Positions 1-8,989 of a DNA stretch of 55,449 nucleotides are shown in pieces. The notes below the pieces were generated by a model. The model searched no databases and was not told the origin of the DNA. It worked only from the letters and a program-made list of their open reading frames with translations. Numbering within the stretch: the stretch's first letter is position 1; the number at the start of each line of letters is the position of its first letter. Made by a program: the position numbers and the translations under genes. Source of the stretch: Roseomonas populi (GTDB taxonomy: Bacteria; Pseudomonadota; Alphaproteobacteria; Acetobacterales; Acetobacteraceae); the NCBI RefSeq assembly GCF_024594815.1, contig NZ_JANJOU010000038.1:1-55449 (forward strand), in the 5' to 3' direction.

Positions 1-181
1 TCGCCAGGGCGGGGCTGGGCGCAAGCGTGTTCCCGACGACCGCGCCCGTGGCGAAGACGACCGTCGCGTTCGCGCCCGCGAGCGCCTGCGCAACCGCGAG
101 CCGAAGAATGTTGCCCCGCTCATGGCTTGGCACGGCCACGGCCCCAGCGGTTGGGGTGGCGGTGGCATCGGCTTGTGACAT
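1..181 (-). CDS. MFS transporter, N-terminal fragment (runs off the window)
   Basis: An open frame starts at ATG 181 on the minus strand and leaves the window at base 1, giving 60 residues. After about 20 polar residues it becomes hydrophobic (LAVAQALAGANATVVFATG, then a GNTLAP turn), as in the first membrane helix and loop of major facilitator superfamily permeases. A ribosome site (GGGGGA, 4 bases before the ATG) supports the start. It lies 65 bases behind the alpha/beta hydrolase gene on the same strand, so it is probably the last visible gene of the catabolic operon and may move its substrate or product across the inner membrane. The family call rests on one helix only. Confidence 0.65.
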   Translation of the reverse strand, partial: MSQADATATPTAGAVAVPSHERGNILRLAVAQALAGANATVVFATGAVVGNTLAPSPALA

Positions 182-246
182 GGATTCCCCCTCAGGCCGT
201 GATCAGGCCGTGCCGGCCCTTGCCCGGCCGGCCCGCATTCCCCCTC

Positions 247-2208
247 TCAGGGCGAGAGCCCCGACAGCCTGCCGCTCCTCGCCGCCGCCTTGGCCGCCTC
301 GGCATCCGCGGGCAGCAGCAGCCGCTCCGCCACCATCCCGGCCGTCGCGGCACCTACCGCCGCCTCGTAGGAGCCGGCCTCGGGGTAGAGCTCCTCGATG
401 CTCGGCCGCGGGTCGCGCCGCGCCTCCCTCTCCGCCCTCGTTGCGGCGAAGGGCAGCACGCCGCCGACCTGGGTGCAGAGCTCCTGCGGCCCCTCCCCAT
501 CCTTCTGCGGGTTCCAGCCGATATAGGTGGCGCGCGGCACCTCGATGATCGGCAGGCGGATGCCGGCGATCGCGTTGCCATCCAGCCCCGCGCGCGGAAG
601 GAAGACCGGGTAGCCCCCGCGCACCACGGGCAGGGGCGCCACCTGCTCGGCCGCGTCCGCGCGCACGTACTGGCCGCGATAGGACAGGCCGGGAATGGCT
701 GGGTAAACCAGCTCCGCCCGCACGAGGGTGCCGTGGGCGAGCATCGGGTAGCGGCTCGAAGGCGGCTCGACACCGTCGCGCACCCAGCGCTCCATCGCCA
801 CGAGAAGCGCGCGCAGGGCCGGCCCCTGGTAGACCGGGTTCAGCGGCAGGGTGCAGGCGGGCGTGTCCCGCATGACGGCATCGGCCGCGTTCCCGTGCGG
901 GGCGCCGGCAACCATGTAGGCCCGCACATTCGGCGGCAGGTCGATGTGCCGGCCCAGCGGATCGGTCACGAGCAGGCTGGCCTGTGAGCCCCAGAACTCG
1001 AACTCGGAATCCATCTGCATGACCATCGGGCAGGTGTTGGTCAGGCGGCAGCGCAGCAGCAGGCCGTCGCGCCGCCCGGTCACCGGGTCATCCAGCACCT
1101 CGTAGGTGAAGGGGAACTGCAGCACGGGGAACAGCCGGTCGGATTGCGGGCCGGGGTTGCGCCCGGGCTGGGCGAAGCGGGCATTGGTGAAGCTGCGGCG
1201 GGCACCGGGGATGATCGGCATCATTCCCTCGAAGACGATCCGCCCCGCCTCGTCCTCGTTCATGCCGAAGTAGAGCACGTCGCGCAGCACGCGGCCGGAC
1301 TGCGAGACGCCGAAGCCGATGGCACGGTCCAGACCGGACCGCTCCTCGGCGGCAAGGGGGTTCGCCGGGCCGCCCTCGCGCCGCAGGAAGCTCGTCACGT
1401 CGCGGATGGCCGCCAAGCCCATCCCCATCACCCGGGGATCCCGGGCCGTGTAGGTCAGCTCGTAGATCTCCCCGGCCGGCATCCCGTCGGGGCGGGCGAT
1501 CTCCACGGTGCTGTCGTCGATGAAGCGCAGGCCCAGGCCAGGGGGCGTCGCCCGCTCCTCATCCGTCCTCGCCCGCACGGTCAGGCGTGCCGACTCGCGA
1601 TCCGCCGCGGGGTAGCTGAGGCTCACGCGCTTCGGGCCGGCCGTGTCGGTGAAGCTCCACTCCTCGCGCGAAGGGCCGGTGATCCCGGGCACGACGGGAA
1701 CGGTGATGCGCATGGCACCCGCCTCGCCCGGCGCATCGGCCTGCCAGGCGGCCCAGACCAGGGTGAAGCCCTGATCCAGCAGGAAGCCGTTGCCCCCGTC
1801 CTCCGCCCGATCCAGCCGGCTCGATGCCGCCGTATCCGTGTCCAGCGTCCGGCCGGTCAGCAGCTTGCGGCCGCGGTTCAGCACATCGAAGACCAGCGTC
1901 CCGTTCGGCCGGGCCGGGCGGAGGATGACCACGTCCGTCGTGGCCTCGACCCGCCCCTCCGCGTTGCGCGGCGCCCGGTCGAGATCGGCGATGACGGCGT
2001 TGCGGGGATTGGCCGGGTCCAGCGCGATGGTGGCGCGCGCCGTGATCTTCTCGGCCTGGCCCCTCGCCCCGAAGCTGCGGCCGCCAAGCGCCGGCGCCTC
2101 GCGCGAGAGGACTTCGAAGCGGGTCACCTCGGCGAGGGCTGTCCCGCTCCACAGGACCGCGGCCCCCATGGCCAGGGCACGCGCAAGGGGTAGCCTTCGC
2201 AGCAGCAT
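247..2208 (-). CDS. secreted alpha/beta hydrolase domain protein (Abhydrolase_10-like)
   Basis: This 653-residue protein starts at ATG 2208, which has a GGGAGG ribosome site; an ATG 54 bases upstream gives only an unlikely extension. Residues 1-26 form a signal peptide ending in GTALA. The nucleophile elbow is GVSQSGR near residue 300, and a candidate catalytic histidine is in VAGAPHG near residue 440. Proteins of this type are large exported esterase-like hydrolases, often found in aromatic and terpenoid catabolic clusters. Here it follows a TctC receptor gene by 93 bases in the same operon. A plausible role, by inference only, is periplasmic release of an acid or phenol from an ester before uptake. 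The substrate cannot be read from the sequence. Confidence 0.8.
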   Translation of the reverse strand: MLLRRLPLARALAMGAAVLWSGTALAEVTRFEVLSREAPALGGRSFGARGQAEKITARATIALDPANPRNAVIADLDRAPRNAEGRVEATTDVVILRPARPNGTLVFDVLNRGRKLLTGRTLDTDTAASSRLDRAEDGGNGFLLDQGFTLVWAAWQADAPGEAGAMRITVPVVPGITGPSREEWSFTDTAGPKRVSLSYPAADRESARLTVRARTDEERATPPGLGLRFIDDSTVEIARPDGMPAGEIYELTYTARDPRVMGMGLAAIRDVTSFLRREGGPANPLAAEERSGLDRAIGFGVSQSGRVLRDVLYFGMNEDEAGRIVFEGMMPIIPGARRSFTNARFAQPGRNPGPQSDRLFPVLQFPFTYEVLDDPVTGRRDGLLLRCRLTNTCPMVMQMDSEFEFWGSQASLLVTDPLGRHIDLPPNVRAYMVAGAPHGNAADAVMRDTPACTLPLNPVYQGPALRALLVAMERWVRDGVEPPSSRYPMLAHGTLVRAELVYPAIPGLSYRGQYVRADAAEQVAPLPVVRGGYPVFLPRAGLDGNAIAGIRLPIIEVPRATYIGWNPQKDGEGPQELCTQVGGVLPFAATRAEREARRDPRPSIEELYPEAGSYEAAVGAATAGMVAERLLLPADAEAAKAAARSGRLSGLSP

Positions 2209-2301
2209 TCTATCCTCCCGTTTCCGGGGACTGTGCTGGCATTGCCGGCGCAGGTCCAGCACGGGGGCGAGCCGGCCCGCGATGGGACAGGGCAGCCCCC
2301 T

Positions 2302-3282
2302 TCACTCCGGGACGATGCCGGCCTCCTTGATGAGCGTGCGATAGCGCGTGCGCTCCGCCCCCAGGAAGCGCGCGAAGGTCTCGGGCGAGCTGGCGATCAC
2401 CTCCGCGCCGAAGTCCCGCAGCAGGCGCTCCTTGATCTCCGGCGTCTCCAGCACGGCCCGCATGTCATCGGCGATGCGCGCGACGGCCGGCTGCGGCGTG
2501 GCCTTCGGCGCGACGAGCCCGAACCACCCCACCGCCGCGAAGCCCGGCACCGTCTCCGCGACCGTCGGGATGTCCTGCAGCGTGGGAAAGCGCGTCTCGC
2601 TCGTCACGGCGATGGGCTTCAGCTGCCCGCCCCGCACCTGCGGCGTGATCACCGGCGTGCCGTCGATCACCAGGTCCGTGCGCCCCATGATCGTGTCCTG
2701 GATGGCCCCGGGCACGGAGGAGTAGGAGACGTTGTTCATCTCGATCCCCAGCGCGGCCTTCAGCATCTCGCCCGCGAAGCGCGGCAGGTTCGTCGCGCCG
2801 CTCGTCGCGAAGGTCATGCGCCCGCCGCGCTCCTTGGCCACCCGCTTCAGCTCGGCCAGGTCCTTCACCGGCAGGTTCGGCCCCGCGGCGATCATCAGTG
2901 GCGTGGACATGAGGTGGGAGACCGGCACGAAGTCCCGCTCCGTGTCGTAGGGCACGCTGCGGATCAGGAACTCGTTCAGCACGAGGATGGAGGCCTGCGC
3001 CATGAGCAGCATGTGCCCATCGGCCTCCCCGCGCGCCACGGCCTGGGCCGCGACGTTGCCGTTCCCCGCCGGGCGGTTGTCCACCACCACCGGCTGCTTC
3101 CAGCGCGCGGCCAGCCCATCCGCCATCAGCCGCGCCGCCACGTCCGGCGCGCCGCCCGGCGGCACCCCCAGCACCAGGCGCACGGGGCGCGAGGGAAAGG
3201 CATCCGCGCCGTGCGCGACGGCGGGCAGGGCCAGCGCGGCGGCGCCCGCCAGCACCGCCCGGCGAGAGGGGCTGATCCTCAT
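2302..3282 (-). CDS. TctC/Bug-family tripartite tricarboxylate transporter receptor (copy 1)
   Basis: A 326-residue periplasmic solute-binding protein. The N-terminus (SPSRRAVLAGAAALALPA) is a twin-arginine-like signal, followed by the family hallmark PSRPVRLVLGVPPGG and the D of APDVAARLM that cap the ligand carboxylate in Bug proteins. Length is normal for the family (about 320). The start overlaps the end of the FAD monooxygenase gene by 4 bases (ATGA), so the two are translationally coupled. No tctA or tctB lies in this operon, so the receptor must use a membrane unit encoded elsewhere or act as a sensor, as proposed for other orphan Bug proteins. The ligand is presumably the aromatic or carboxylate substrate of the cluster (inference). 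Confidence 0.88.
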   Translation of the reverse strand: MRISPSRRAVLAGAAALALPAVAHGADAFPSRPVRLVLGVPPGGAPDVAARLMADGLAARWKQPVVVDNRPAGNGNVAAQAVARGEADGHMLLMAQASILVLNEFLIRSVPYDTERDFVPVSHLMSTPLMIAAGPNLPVKDLAELKRVAKERGGRMTFATSGATNLPRFAGEMLKAALGIEMNNVSYSSVPGAIQDTIMGRTDLVIDGTPVITPQVRGGQLKPIAVTSETRFPTLQDIPTVAETVPGFAAVGWFGLVAPKATPQPAVARIADDMRAVLETPEIKERLLRDFGAEVIASSPETFARFLGAERTRYRTLIKEAGIVPE

Positions 3283-4934
3283 ATCCCTTCCTCCTCATGG
3301 GCGGGCATGGGCTCCCGCGCCGCCTTTCCCAACCCGCAGACGATGCGCAGCACGCCCTCCGCATCAGCGATCCCGTCGCCGCGCCACGCCACGTGCCCAT
3401 CCGGCCGCACCAGCGCGAAACGCGCGCCGTACAGCGCCGCCAGCCGCGCATCCCCCGGCGCCACGACGTCCAGCGGCACGCCCAGCCGTTCCGCCGCGCG
3501 CCGCAGCGCCCCGCCATCCCCCGCCGCATCCGTCACCAGCAGCGTGAACCCAGCCCCGAACAGGTCGTAGAGCGAGTGCCCGTCCTCGAGCCAAAGATGC
3601 GGCGCCAGGCAACCGGGATGCGCGCTCGGCACGTACTCCGTCACCGCCGCCGGCGGCGGCGCGCTGCCATCCGGCACGGTCAGCGGCGAACCCGAGTAAT
3701 GGCTTCCCAGCACCACGCCGAGCGTGCGGAACTCCCGCGGCTTGTGCGCGAGGATCAGCGCGCCCACCTCCGCCCGCGCCGCCTCGCCCTCCGCGCCGTC
3801 CGCCTCCAACCCCGGCCGCAGCAACTGAGGCGCCAGCACGGCGTAGTTCGCCACAGCCTCCTCGATTACCCGCCGGTGCACCGGCCGCCGCTCCGCCTCG
3901 TAGCCCTCGAGCAGCGCCTCCCCGCCCCAGCCCTGCAGCCGCGCCGCCAGCTTCCAGCCGAGATCCACCCCGTCCGCGATGCCGAGGTTCATCCCATACC
4001 CCCCGAAAGGCGGGTGCAGGTGGCAGGCATCCCCCGCCAGGAACACGCGCCCGTCGCGGTAGCGGTCCGCGATCAGGCTGTGCGCCGCCCAGGTATCGAC
4101 CGTCAGCACTTCCGCGCCCACGTCGCGCCCGAAGGCCGCCGTCATGCGCGCCTGCAACTCCGCCTCAGTCAGCGGCGGCGTCCCGTTCGGCACGGGGAAC
4201 CCGAAATACCAGGTATCCCCCAGGTCCATCGGACCCGCGATCGCCGCGCAATCGGGATTGACGAGCCAGTACATGATGGACCGCCCGCCCGCGAAGGCCT
4301 CGCGCAGAGCCGGCGCCCGGATGACGAGGTTGTAGTTCTGCGCGTAGGCGTGCTCCCCCTCCATCCGCGCCCCGATCATCCCGCGCACCGTGCTGCGCGA
4401 CCCATCGGCGCCGACAAGGTAATCCGCCCGCACCCTCAGCCGCTCGCCCGCCTCGTCCAGCAGCTCCGCTTCCACGCCCTCCGCATCCTGGCGCAGCCCC
4501 TCCAGCGCCATCCCGAAGCGCAGCGACACGGAAGGCAGCGTCGCCGCGTGATCCCGCAGCACCCCTTCCACCTTGTACTGCGGGATCCACTGCGCGTGCT
4601 CGGAGTACAGCTCGTTCCTGCCCGGAGCCCCGAAGAACGCGTTCCCGATCGTCGCCAGGTCCCGCCCGAACAGCCGCGTGCGGAAGATGATATCCGTCGG
4701 AAATCCTTCCGGCAGCGGGGACGCCTCGCGGATGCGCTCCGCGATCCCCCAGCGCCGCATGTGCTCCATGGAGCGCACATTCGTCGTCTTCGCCCGCGGC
4801 TGCCGCGCGTGCCGGGAATTGCGCTCCACCAGCAGTGCGGGGATGCCGCGATGCCCCAGTTCCACCGCCAGCGCCAACCCCACCGGCCCGCCGCCGACGA
4901 TGAGGACGGAGGTGCGCAGAACGCCCCCGCTCAC
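3279..4934 (-). CDS. FAD-dependent aromatic hydroxylase (PheA/TfdB/MhpA-like monooxygenase)
   Basis: A 551-residue class A flavin monooxygenase. The three FAD signatures are present in order: the GxGxxG dinucleotide site VGGGPVGLALAVELG (residues 12-26), the DG motif YLVGADGSRSTVR (around 175-187), and the GD motif RVFLAGDACHLHPP followed by GGYGMNLGIADG (around 290-320). A thioredoxin-like C-terminal part (from about residue 430) matches the 3-(3-hydroxyphenyl)propionate hydroxylase and phenol hydroxylase group. It would hydroxylate a phenolic ring with NAD(P)H and O2 to give a catechol-type product for the neighbouring dioxygenase. It overlaps both neighbours by 4 bases. The exact aromatic substrate is unknown. 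Confidence 0.88.
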   Translation of the reverse strand: MSGGVLRTSVLIVGGGPVGLALAVELGHRGIPALLVERNSRHARQPRAKTTNVRSMEHMRRWGIAERIREASPLPEGFPTDIIFRTRLFGRDLATIGNAFFGAPGRNELYSEHAQWIPQYKVEGVLRDHAATLPSVSLRFGMALEGLRQDAEGVEAELLDEAGERLRVRADYLVGADGSRSTVRGMIGARMEGEHAYAQNYNLVIRAPALREAFAGGRSIMYWLVNPDCAAIAGPMDLGDTWYFGFPVPNGTPPLTEAELQARMTAAFGRDVGAEVLTVDTWAAHSLIADRYRDGRVFLAGDACHLHPPFGGYGMNLGIADGVDLGWKLAARLQGWGGEALLEGYEAERRPVHRRVIEEAVANYAVLAPQLLRPGLEADGAEGEAARAEVGALILAHKPREFRTLGVVLGSHYSGSPLTVPDGSAPPPAAVTEYVPSAHPGCLAPHLWLEDGHSLYDLFGAGFTLLVTDAAGDGGALRRAAERLGVPLDVVAPGDARLAALYGARFALVRPDGHVAWRGDGIADAEGVLRIVCGLGKAAREPMPAHEEEGI

Positions 4935-5893
4935 CGCGCATCCCCCTCATAATTGTGCACGAAGTCCGCGGGCGGGTTCGGCCCCCACAGATAGAACCCG
5001 TCCTCCGGCGGATGGTCTTTCCCCTCCCAGTCCATGCTGCTGGGCACGTAGTCCATGTCGCTGGAGTACTCGCAGTAGCTGCCCCAGGGATCGCGCACGT
5101 AGTGGAAGTAGTTCGACCCCAGCACGTGCCGCCCGAACCCCCATCCCCGGTCATAACCCCGGTCCGCCATCGCCATGACGCCCAGCCCGATGTCGTTCAC
5201 CGTCGGCACGTCCCAGCTCAGGTGGTGCATCCCCGGCGCGCCCGACTTGGCGAAGGCCACCACGTGGTGATCGCTGCCATGGACCGCGTGCATGAAGGCC
5301 ACGATGTCCCCGGAGCGGTCCGAGAGCCTCAGACCGAGGATGCGGTGGTAGAAGTCGATCGCCTTCAGCACGTCCGGCGTGAAATGCACCACATGGCTCA
5401 GCCGCGTCGGCCCGCTGCGCCCGGCATTGCGGCGGTAAGGTGCATTCCGCGTTCCCGTCGCCGTGGGCGCCAGCTCCATCGGCGTCTTCTCATCCGGCTG
5501 CGTCTTCGCGCCCACCCGGATCTCCAGCAGCTTTCCATCCATGTCGCGGAACCAAAGCCCGTTGCTGTCGAAGCCCGGCGGCGGATCCAGCAGGCGGATC
5601 CCATTCCCCTCCAGATGCGCCCGGAAGCGCGGCAGGTCCTCCTCCCAGCAGTGGAAGGAAAGGTGGTGCGTCTCTTTCCGCGCGCCCTCCACCACGCGCC
5701 CCCACCGATACCCGTCGCCTACGGTATGCAGCGAAAGCTGATTCCCCTGCGCCCGCGCATCCAGCCCGAAGGCTCCGTAGAAGTCCTGCGCCTTCGCGAC
5801 ATCCGGCACGGCGAGCACGAACTCGCCCACCGAGTGGACGCCGAGCAGGCCCGGCCGCCGCGTGGCCGCCATGTATCCGCCGATGGCCGTCAT
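4931..5893 (-). CDS. VOC-family extradiol ring-cleavage dioxygenase
   Basis: This 320-residue protein has two vicinal-oxygen-chelate modules (about 18-125 and 150-290). The second keeps the likely Fe(II) ligands of extradiol dioxygenases: His in LSHVVHF, His in MHHLSWDV, and Glu in YCEYSS. The first module lacks a clear triad, as expected for the non-catalytic N-terminal half of type I enzymes. Start 5893 has a strong GGAGGAGG ribosome site. It overlaps the hydroxylase gene by 4 bases, so the pair would hydroxylate a ring and then open it by meta-cleavage. Which catechol it accepts cannot be read from the sequence. Confidence 0.86.
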   Translation of the reverse strand: MTAIGGYMAATRRPGLLGVHSVGEFVLAVPDVAKAQDFYGAFGLDARAQGNQLSLHTVGDGYRWGRVVEGARKETHHLSFHCWEEDLPRFRAHLEGNGIRLLDPPPGFDSNGLWFRDMDGKLLEIRVGAKTQPDEKTPMELAPTATGTRNAPYRRNAGRSGPTRLSHVVHFTPDVLKAIDFYHRILGLRLSDRSGDIVAFMHAVHGSDHHVVAFAKSGAPGMHHLSWDVPTVNDIGLGVMAMADRGYDRGWGFGRHVLGSNYFHYVRDPWGSYCEYSSDMDYVPSSMDWEGKDHPPEDGFYLWGPNPPADFVHNYEGDAR

Positions 5894-5927
5894 TGCCGTC
5901 CTCCTCCGTGCCGCGCCCGGGCGGCGT

Positions 5928-6917
5928 TCAGGTCCTGAGCTTCAGCAGCCGCTCCGCATTGCCCCGCATCACCGCGTGCCGCTGCGCCGCATCCAGCGGC
6001 AGCGCCTCCAGCGCGCGCAGCGTCTCGGGGATCGGTCCCAGCGGCGCGTCGGTCGCAAACACCAGGTGTTCCGCCCCGAAGAAGGCCAGCGAGGCGGGAA
6101 GCCCTGTCCCGCTGCCGAACATCGCCGTATCGGCGTAGAACCCGCGGAAGTAGTCGAGATGCGGCCGCCTCAGCCCCGGCAGCACGCCGGAGAGGTCCTC
6201 CTCCGGCGTGCGGCTCCCCAGCACCTCCATCCCCGCGCCCACGCGCCCATCGAACTGCGGGATCATCCCCCCGCCGTGATGCGTGATCACCTTCAGCCCG
6301 GGATGCCGGTCGAACAGCCCGGAGAAGACCAGCCGCGACATCGCCACCGATGTCTCGTAGGGCCAGCCGAAGCACCACCACATCTCGAACCGGCTCCGCT
6401 CCTCGCTCGCGTAATCGGCCATCGCGGATGTCCGGGCGGGATGCAGCCAGATCGGCAGGTCATGGCCTGCCATCGCGGCGAAGAAGGGCTGGTACTCCGG
6501 CAGGTCCAGCGGCCTGCCCGCCACATTCGTGAAGATCTGCGCCCCGCGCGCTCCCAGCTCCCGAATGGCCCGGTCCGCCTCCCGCACCGCCTCCTCGGGA
6601 TCGAGCATGGAAACAGTCGCGACGAATGCCGGGAACCGATCCGGATACCGTGCGCAGAGCTCCGCCAGCCCATCATTCGCCACGCGTGCCAGCGCCGCCG
6701 CCTCGGCCGCGGAGGCCACATCCTCCAGCGGCGGATTCGGCAGGGAGATCACCTGCTGGTACCCCGCCACCACGTCCATCTGCCGGAAGCGCACGTCCAG
6801 GTCGTGGATCGCCGCCACCCCGCGCAGCCGCTTCCCGATGGCGCCCAGCTTCGGCGAGGCCTTCGCCATCGCCTCCATGAAGGGCGCGGGCAGGATATGC
6901 GTGTAGATATCGATCAT
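5928..6917 (-). CDS. amidohydrolase-2 family protein (ACMSD-like decarboxylase/hydrolase)
   Basis: A 329-residue TIM-barrel metal enzyme starting MIDIYTHILP at ATG 6917; a longer frame upstream overlaps the TctC gene and is not used. Conserved pieces are THHGGGMIP (about 205-215), YADTAMFG, and ATDAPLGPI with the catalytic aspartate (about 288-296). Relatives include aminocarboxymuconate-semialdehyde decarboxylase and related decarboxylases or hydrolases acting after ring cleavage. The usual N-terminal HxH metal motif reads YTH here, so its first histidine is replaced by tyrosine. The start overlaps the preceding TctC gene by 4 bases and the gap to the dioxygenase gene is 34 bases, in one operon. 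It probably removes a carboxylate from, or hydrolyses, the ring-cleavage product (inference). Confidence 0.82.
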   Translation of the reverse strand: MIDIYTHILPAPFMEAMAKASPKLGAIGKRLRGVAAIHDLDVRFRQMDVVAGYQQVISLPNPPLEDVASAAEAAALARVANDGLAELCARYPDRFPAFVATVSMLDPEEAVREADRAIRELGARGAQIFTNVAGRPLDLPEYQPFFAAMAGHDLPIWLHPARTSAMADYASEERSRFEMWWCFGWPYETSVAMSRLVFSGLFDRHPGLKVITHHGGGMIPQFDGRVGAGMEVLGSRTPEEDLSGVLPGLRRPHLDYFRGFYADTAMFGSGTGLPASLAFFGAEHLVFATDAPLGPIPETLRALEALPLDAAQRHAVMRGNAERLLKLRT

Positions 6918-7876
6918 TCCGGCGTGATTCCCGCGTTGCGGATCACCGCGGCCCAGCGCGGCACCTCTTCCACCAGCACGTCGCGCATCCGCGCGGGCGC
7001 GCCGCCCACCGGCGTCATTCCCTGCGCCGCCAGGGCCGCCACCGTCTCCGGCGCGGCGATGATCTCGTTCGCCGTCGCGTTCAGCCGCGCCACGATCTCC
7101 GGCGGCGTGCCCGCCGGCGCGAAGATCCCGTACCACCCGCTCATGTCCACGGGCGGGAACCCCGCCTCCGCGAAGGTCGGCACATCCGGCACCGCCGCCT
7201 GCCGCTGCGGGCTCGCCACCGCGACCAGCCGCGCCCGCCGATCCCCCGCCAGTCCCTGCGCCGCCCCGATGGAGACGAACATCGCCGCCACCTGCCCCGC
7301 CAGCAGGTCCGTCACCGCGCCGGAGAGGCCGCGATACGGCACATGCGCGACCTCGATCCCCGCCTGTTGCCGGAACAGCTCCATCGCCAGGTGGTGCGGC
7401 GTGCCGATGCCGGGGGATGCGTAGTTCAGCGCCCCGGGCCGCGCCTTAGCCCGCGCCACGAACTCCTTCACGTCCGCCCCGCCCGCGTCGTTCAGCAGCA
7501 GCCCGAAACCGACGGTCGCGATCTGGGAAACGGCGACAAGGCTCGTGACGGGGTCGTAGGGCAGGCTCCGGAACAGGCTGGGATTGATCGCCAGCGTGTT
7601 CGTCTGCACCAGCAGCGTCGCCCCGTCCGGCGCCGCCCGCGCCACCGCCGCCGTCCCGATGTTCCCGCTCGCCCCGAAGCGGTTGTCCACCACGTGCGGC
7701 TGCCCGGTGCGGCGCGCGAAGCCCTCCGCCATCAGCCGCGCCACGATGTCCGGCGGCGATCCCGGGCTATAGGGCACCACCACCGTCACCGGCCGCGCCT
7801 GGGCCAGCGCGGGCCGGCCCACCAGGGCGGCACCCGCGGCGCCCAGCACGGCACGGCGCGAAAGAGACCTCATCAT
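6914..7876 (-). CDS. TctC/Bug-family tripartite tricarboxylate transporter receptor (copy 2)
   Basis: A 320-residue periplasmic receptor starting MMRSLSRRAVLGAAG at ATG 7876, behind a GGGGAGGA ribosome site; a frame 72 bases longer lacks this support. The N-terminus is a Tat-like signal cleaved after ALAQA, then RPVTVVVPYSPGSPPDIVAR matches the carboxylate-binding strand of Bug proteins. It differs clearly from copy 1, so it is not a recent duplicate. Two different receptors in one operon suggest two related ligands, for instance the ester and the acid, or import plus sensing. It overlaps the amidohydrolase gene by 4 bases and follows the FAH-family gene by 114 bases. Confidence 0.87.
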   Translation of the reverse strand: MMRSLSRRAVLGAAGAALVGRPALAQARPVTVVVPYSPGSPPDIVARLMAEGFARRTGQPHVVDNRFGASGNIGTAAVARAAPDGATLLVQTNTLAINPSLFRSLPYDPVTSLVAVSQIATVGFGLLLNDAGGADVKEFVARAKARPGALNYASPGIGTPHHLAMELFRQQAGIEVAHVPYRGLSGAVTDLLAGQVAAMFVSIGAAQGLAGDRRARLVAVASPQRQAAVPDVPTFAEAGFPPVDMSGWYGIFAPAGTPPEIVARLNATANEIIAAPETVAALAAQGMTPVGGAPARMRDVLVEEVPRWAAVIRNAGITPE

Positions 7877-7990
7877 GGACGTCCTCCCCGTTCCTCCAGA
7901 CCCGGGAGGGCCTTCCTGGCCCCTCTCGCGGGGTGGGCTCCGGCCCATCCCCGCGGCGCCGCATCCCTGGCGGCTCCCGGTCCCCTTGCG

Positions 7991-8872
7991 TCAGGCCGCC
8001 GCGCGCTGCCGCCCCGCCTCGTCCTCAACCGGGTTCCGCAGCAGCCCCACGCGCTCGATCTCCACCTCGCAGACATCGCCCGGCTTCATCCAGAGCGGCG
8101 GCTTGCGCGCGAGGCCCACGCCCGAAGGCGTGCCGGTCACGATGATGTCCCCCGGGGAGAGCGTGAACGCCTCGCTCAGCGTGGAGACGAGGGTCGCCAC
8201 ATCGAAGATCAGGTGGTCGATATTGGATTCCTGCACCACCTGCCCGTTCAGCCGCGTCTGGATCCCCAGCCCCTGGCAGCCCGGCGGCAACTCGTCGGCG
8301 GTGACGAGAACGGGCCCGAAGGCGCCCGTGCCGTCGAAGTTCTTCCCCACCGTCCACTGCGGGGCCTTCAGCTGGTAGTCGCGCACCGATCCGTCGTTGA
8401 ACACCGAGTAGGCGACCACGTGATCCAGCGCGGAGGCCTTCGGGATGTGCCGCCCCCCGCGCCCGATCACCGCGACCAGCTCGCCCTCGTAGTCCAGCTG
8501 GTCGGAAACGCGCGGCCGCAGGATCGGCGCGCCATGGCCGATGAGGCTGGAGGCGAAGCGCGCGAAGATCGTCGGATAGGTAGGAACCGCGAAGCCGCTC
8601 TCCGCCGAATGGTCCGCGTAGTTCAGCCCCACGCAGATGATCTTGCCGGGGTTCGGCAGGGGCGGCAGCAGCTCCACCGCATCCAGATCCACCGGCGCGC
8701 CGCCCTCCAGCGCGCGCCCGGCCCCGGCCAGCGCCTCGGCCCCGCCAGTCACCAGCGCGGTCAGGTCGCCGGGATACCCCGCCTCGCCCTGCATCAGCCC
8801 GCGATAATCGCCACCCGCTCCCGCCACGGCCAGGCCCATGGCGCCGTCCTTCCGGAATGCCGCGAAGCGCAT
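7991..8872 (-). CDS. fumarylacetoacetate hydrolase (FAH) family protein
   Basis: A 293-residue protein starting MRFAAFRKDG at ATG 8872 with a GGGAGGAC ribosome site. The FAH core is plain: KIICVGLNYADHSAESG, the acidic metal-binding YEGELVAVIG, YSVFNDGSVRDYQ, and the C-terminal SPGDIIVTGTPSGVGL. Members hydrolyse or decarboxylate beta-diketo and 2-oxo acids, such as acylpyruvates, 2-hydroxyhepta-2,4-diene-1,7-dioates and oxaloacetate, with Mg or Mn. As first gene of the operon and divergent from the GntR gene, it likely performs a late C-C bond hydrolysis, hydration or decarboxylation step after extradiol cleavage. The exact reaction is not determinable from sequence. Confidence 0.88.
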   Translation of the reverse strand: MRFAAFRKDGAMGLAVAGAGGDYRGLMQGEAGYPGDLTALVTGGAEALAGAGRALEGGAPVDLDAVELLPPLPNPGKIICVGLNYADHSAESGFAVPTYPTIFARFASSLIGHGAPILRPRVSDQLDYEGELVAVIGRGGRHIPKASALDHVVAYSVFNDGSVRDYQLKAPQWTVGKNFDGTGAFGPVLVTADELPPGCQGLGIQTRLNGQVVQESNIDHLIFDVATLVSTLSEAFTLSPGDIIVTGTPSGVGLARKPPLWMKPGDVCEVEIERVGLLRNPVEDEAGRQRAAA

Positions 8873-8989
8873 CCGCCGTCCTCCCTCTCGTTGCCGGGAA
8901 GCGTGAGGCCGGAACGATCGATCTGTCAAAGGAAAATATATTATCGTCTGGAAAGTTTATGTCGTGTAGAGAGGCGGCAGGAGGTGCCG
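8873..8989. promoter_or_regulatory. AT-rich divergent promoter region between the FAH operon and the GntR regulator
   Basis: In a window of about 70% GC, bases 8920-8965 stand out as AT-rich (runs such as AAAATATATTAT and AAGTTTAT). On the minus strand a perfect TTGACA lies at 8929-8924, though the hexamer 17 bases further (TCACGC) is a poor -10. The gene for the likely regulator starts 28 bases to the right. Divergent placement suggests that GntR binds here and controls both directions. No clear FadR-type inverted repeat could be fixed by eye. Confidence 0.5.

Noticed and set aside
7343-8989. Long plus-strand open frame in front of the GntR gene
   Set aside because: It is antisense to the TctC and FAH genes and has no family-like sequence; the real GntR start has a clear ribosome site at 8979-8984.
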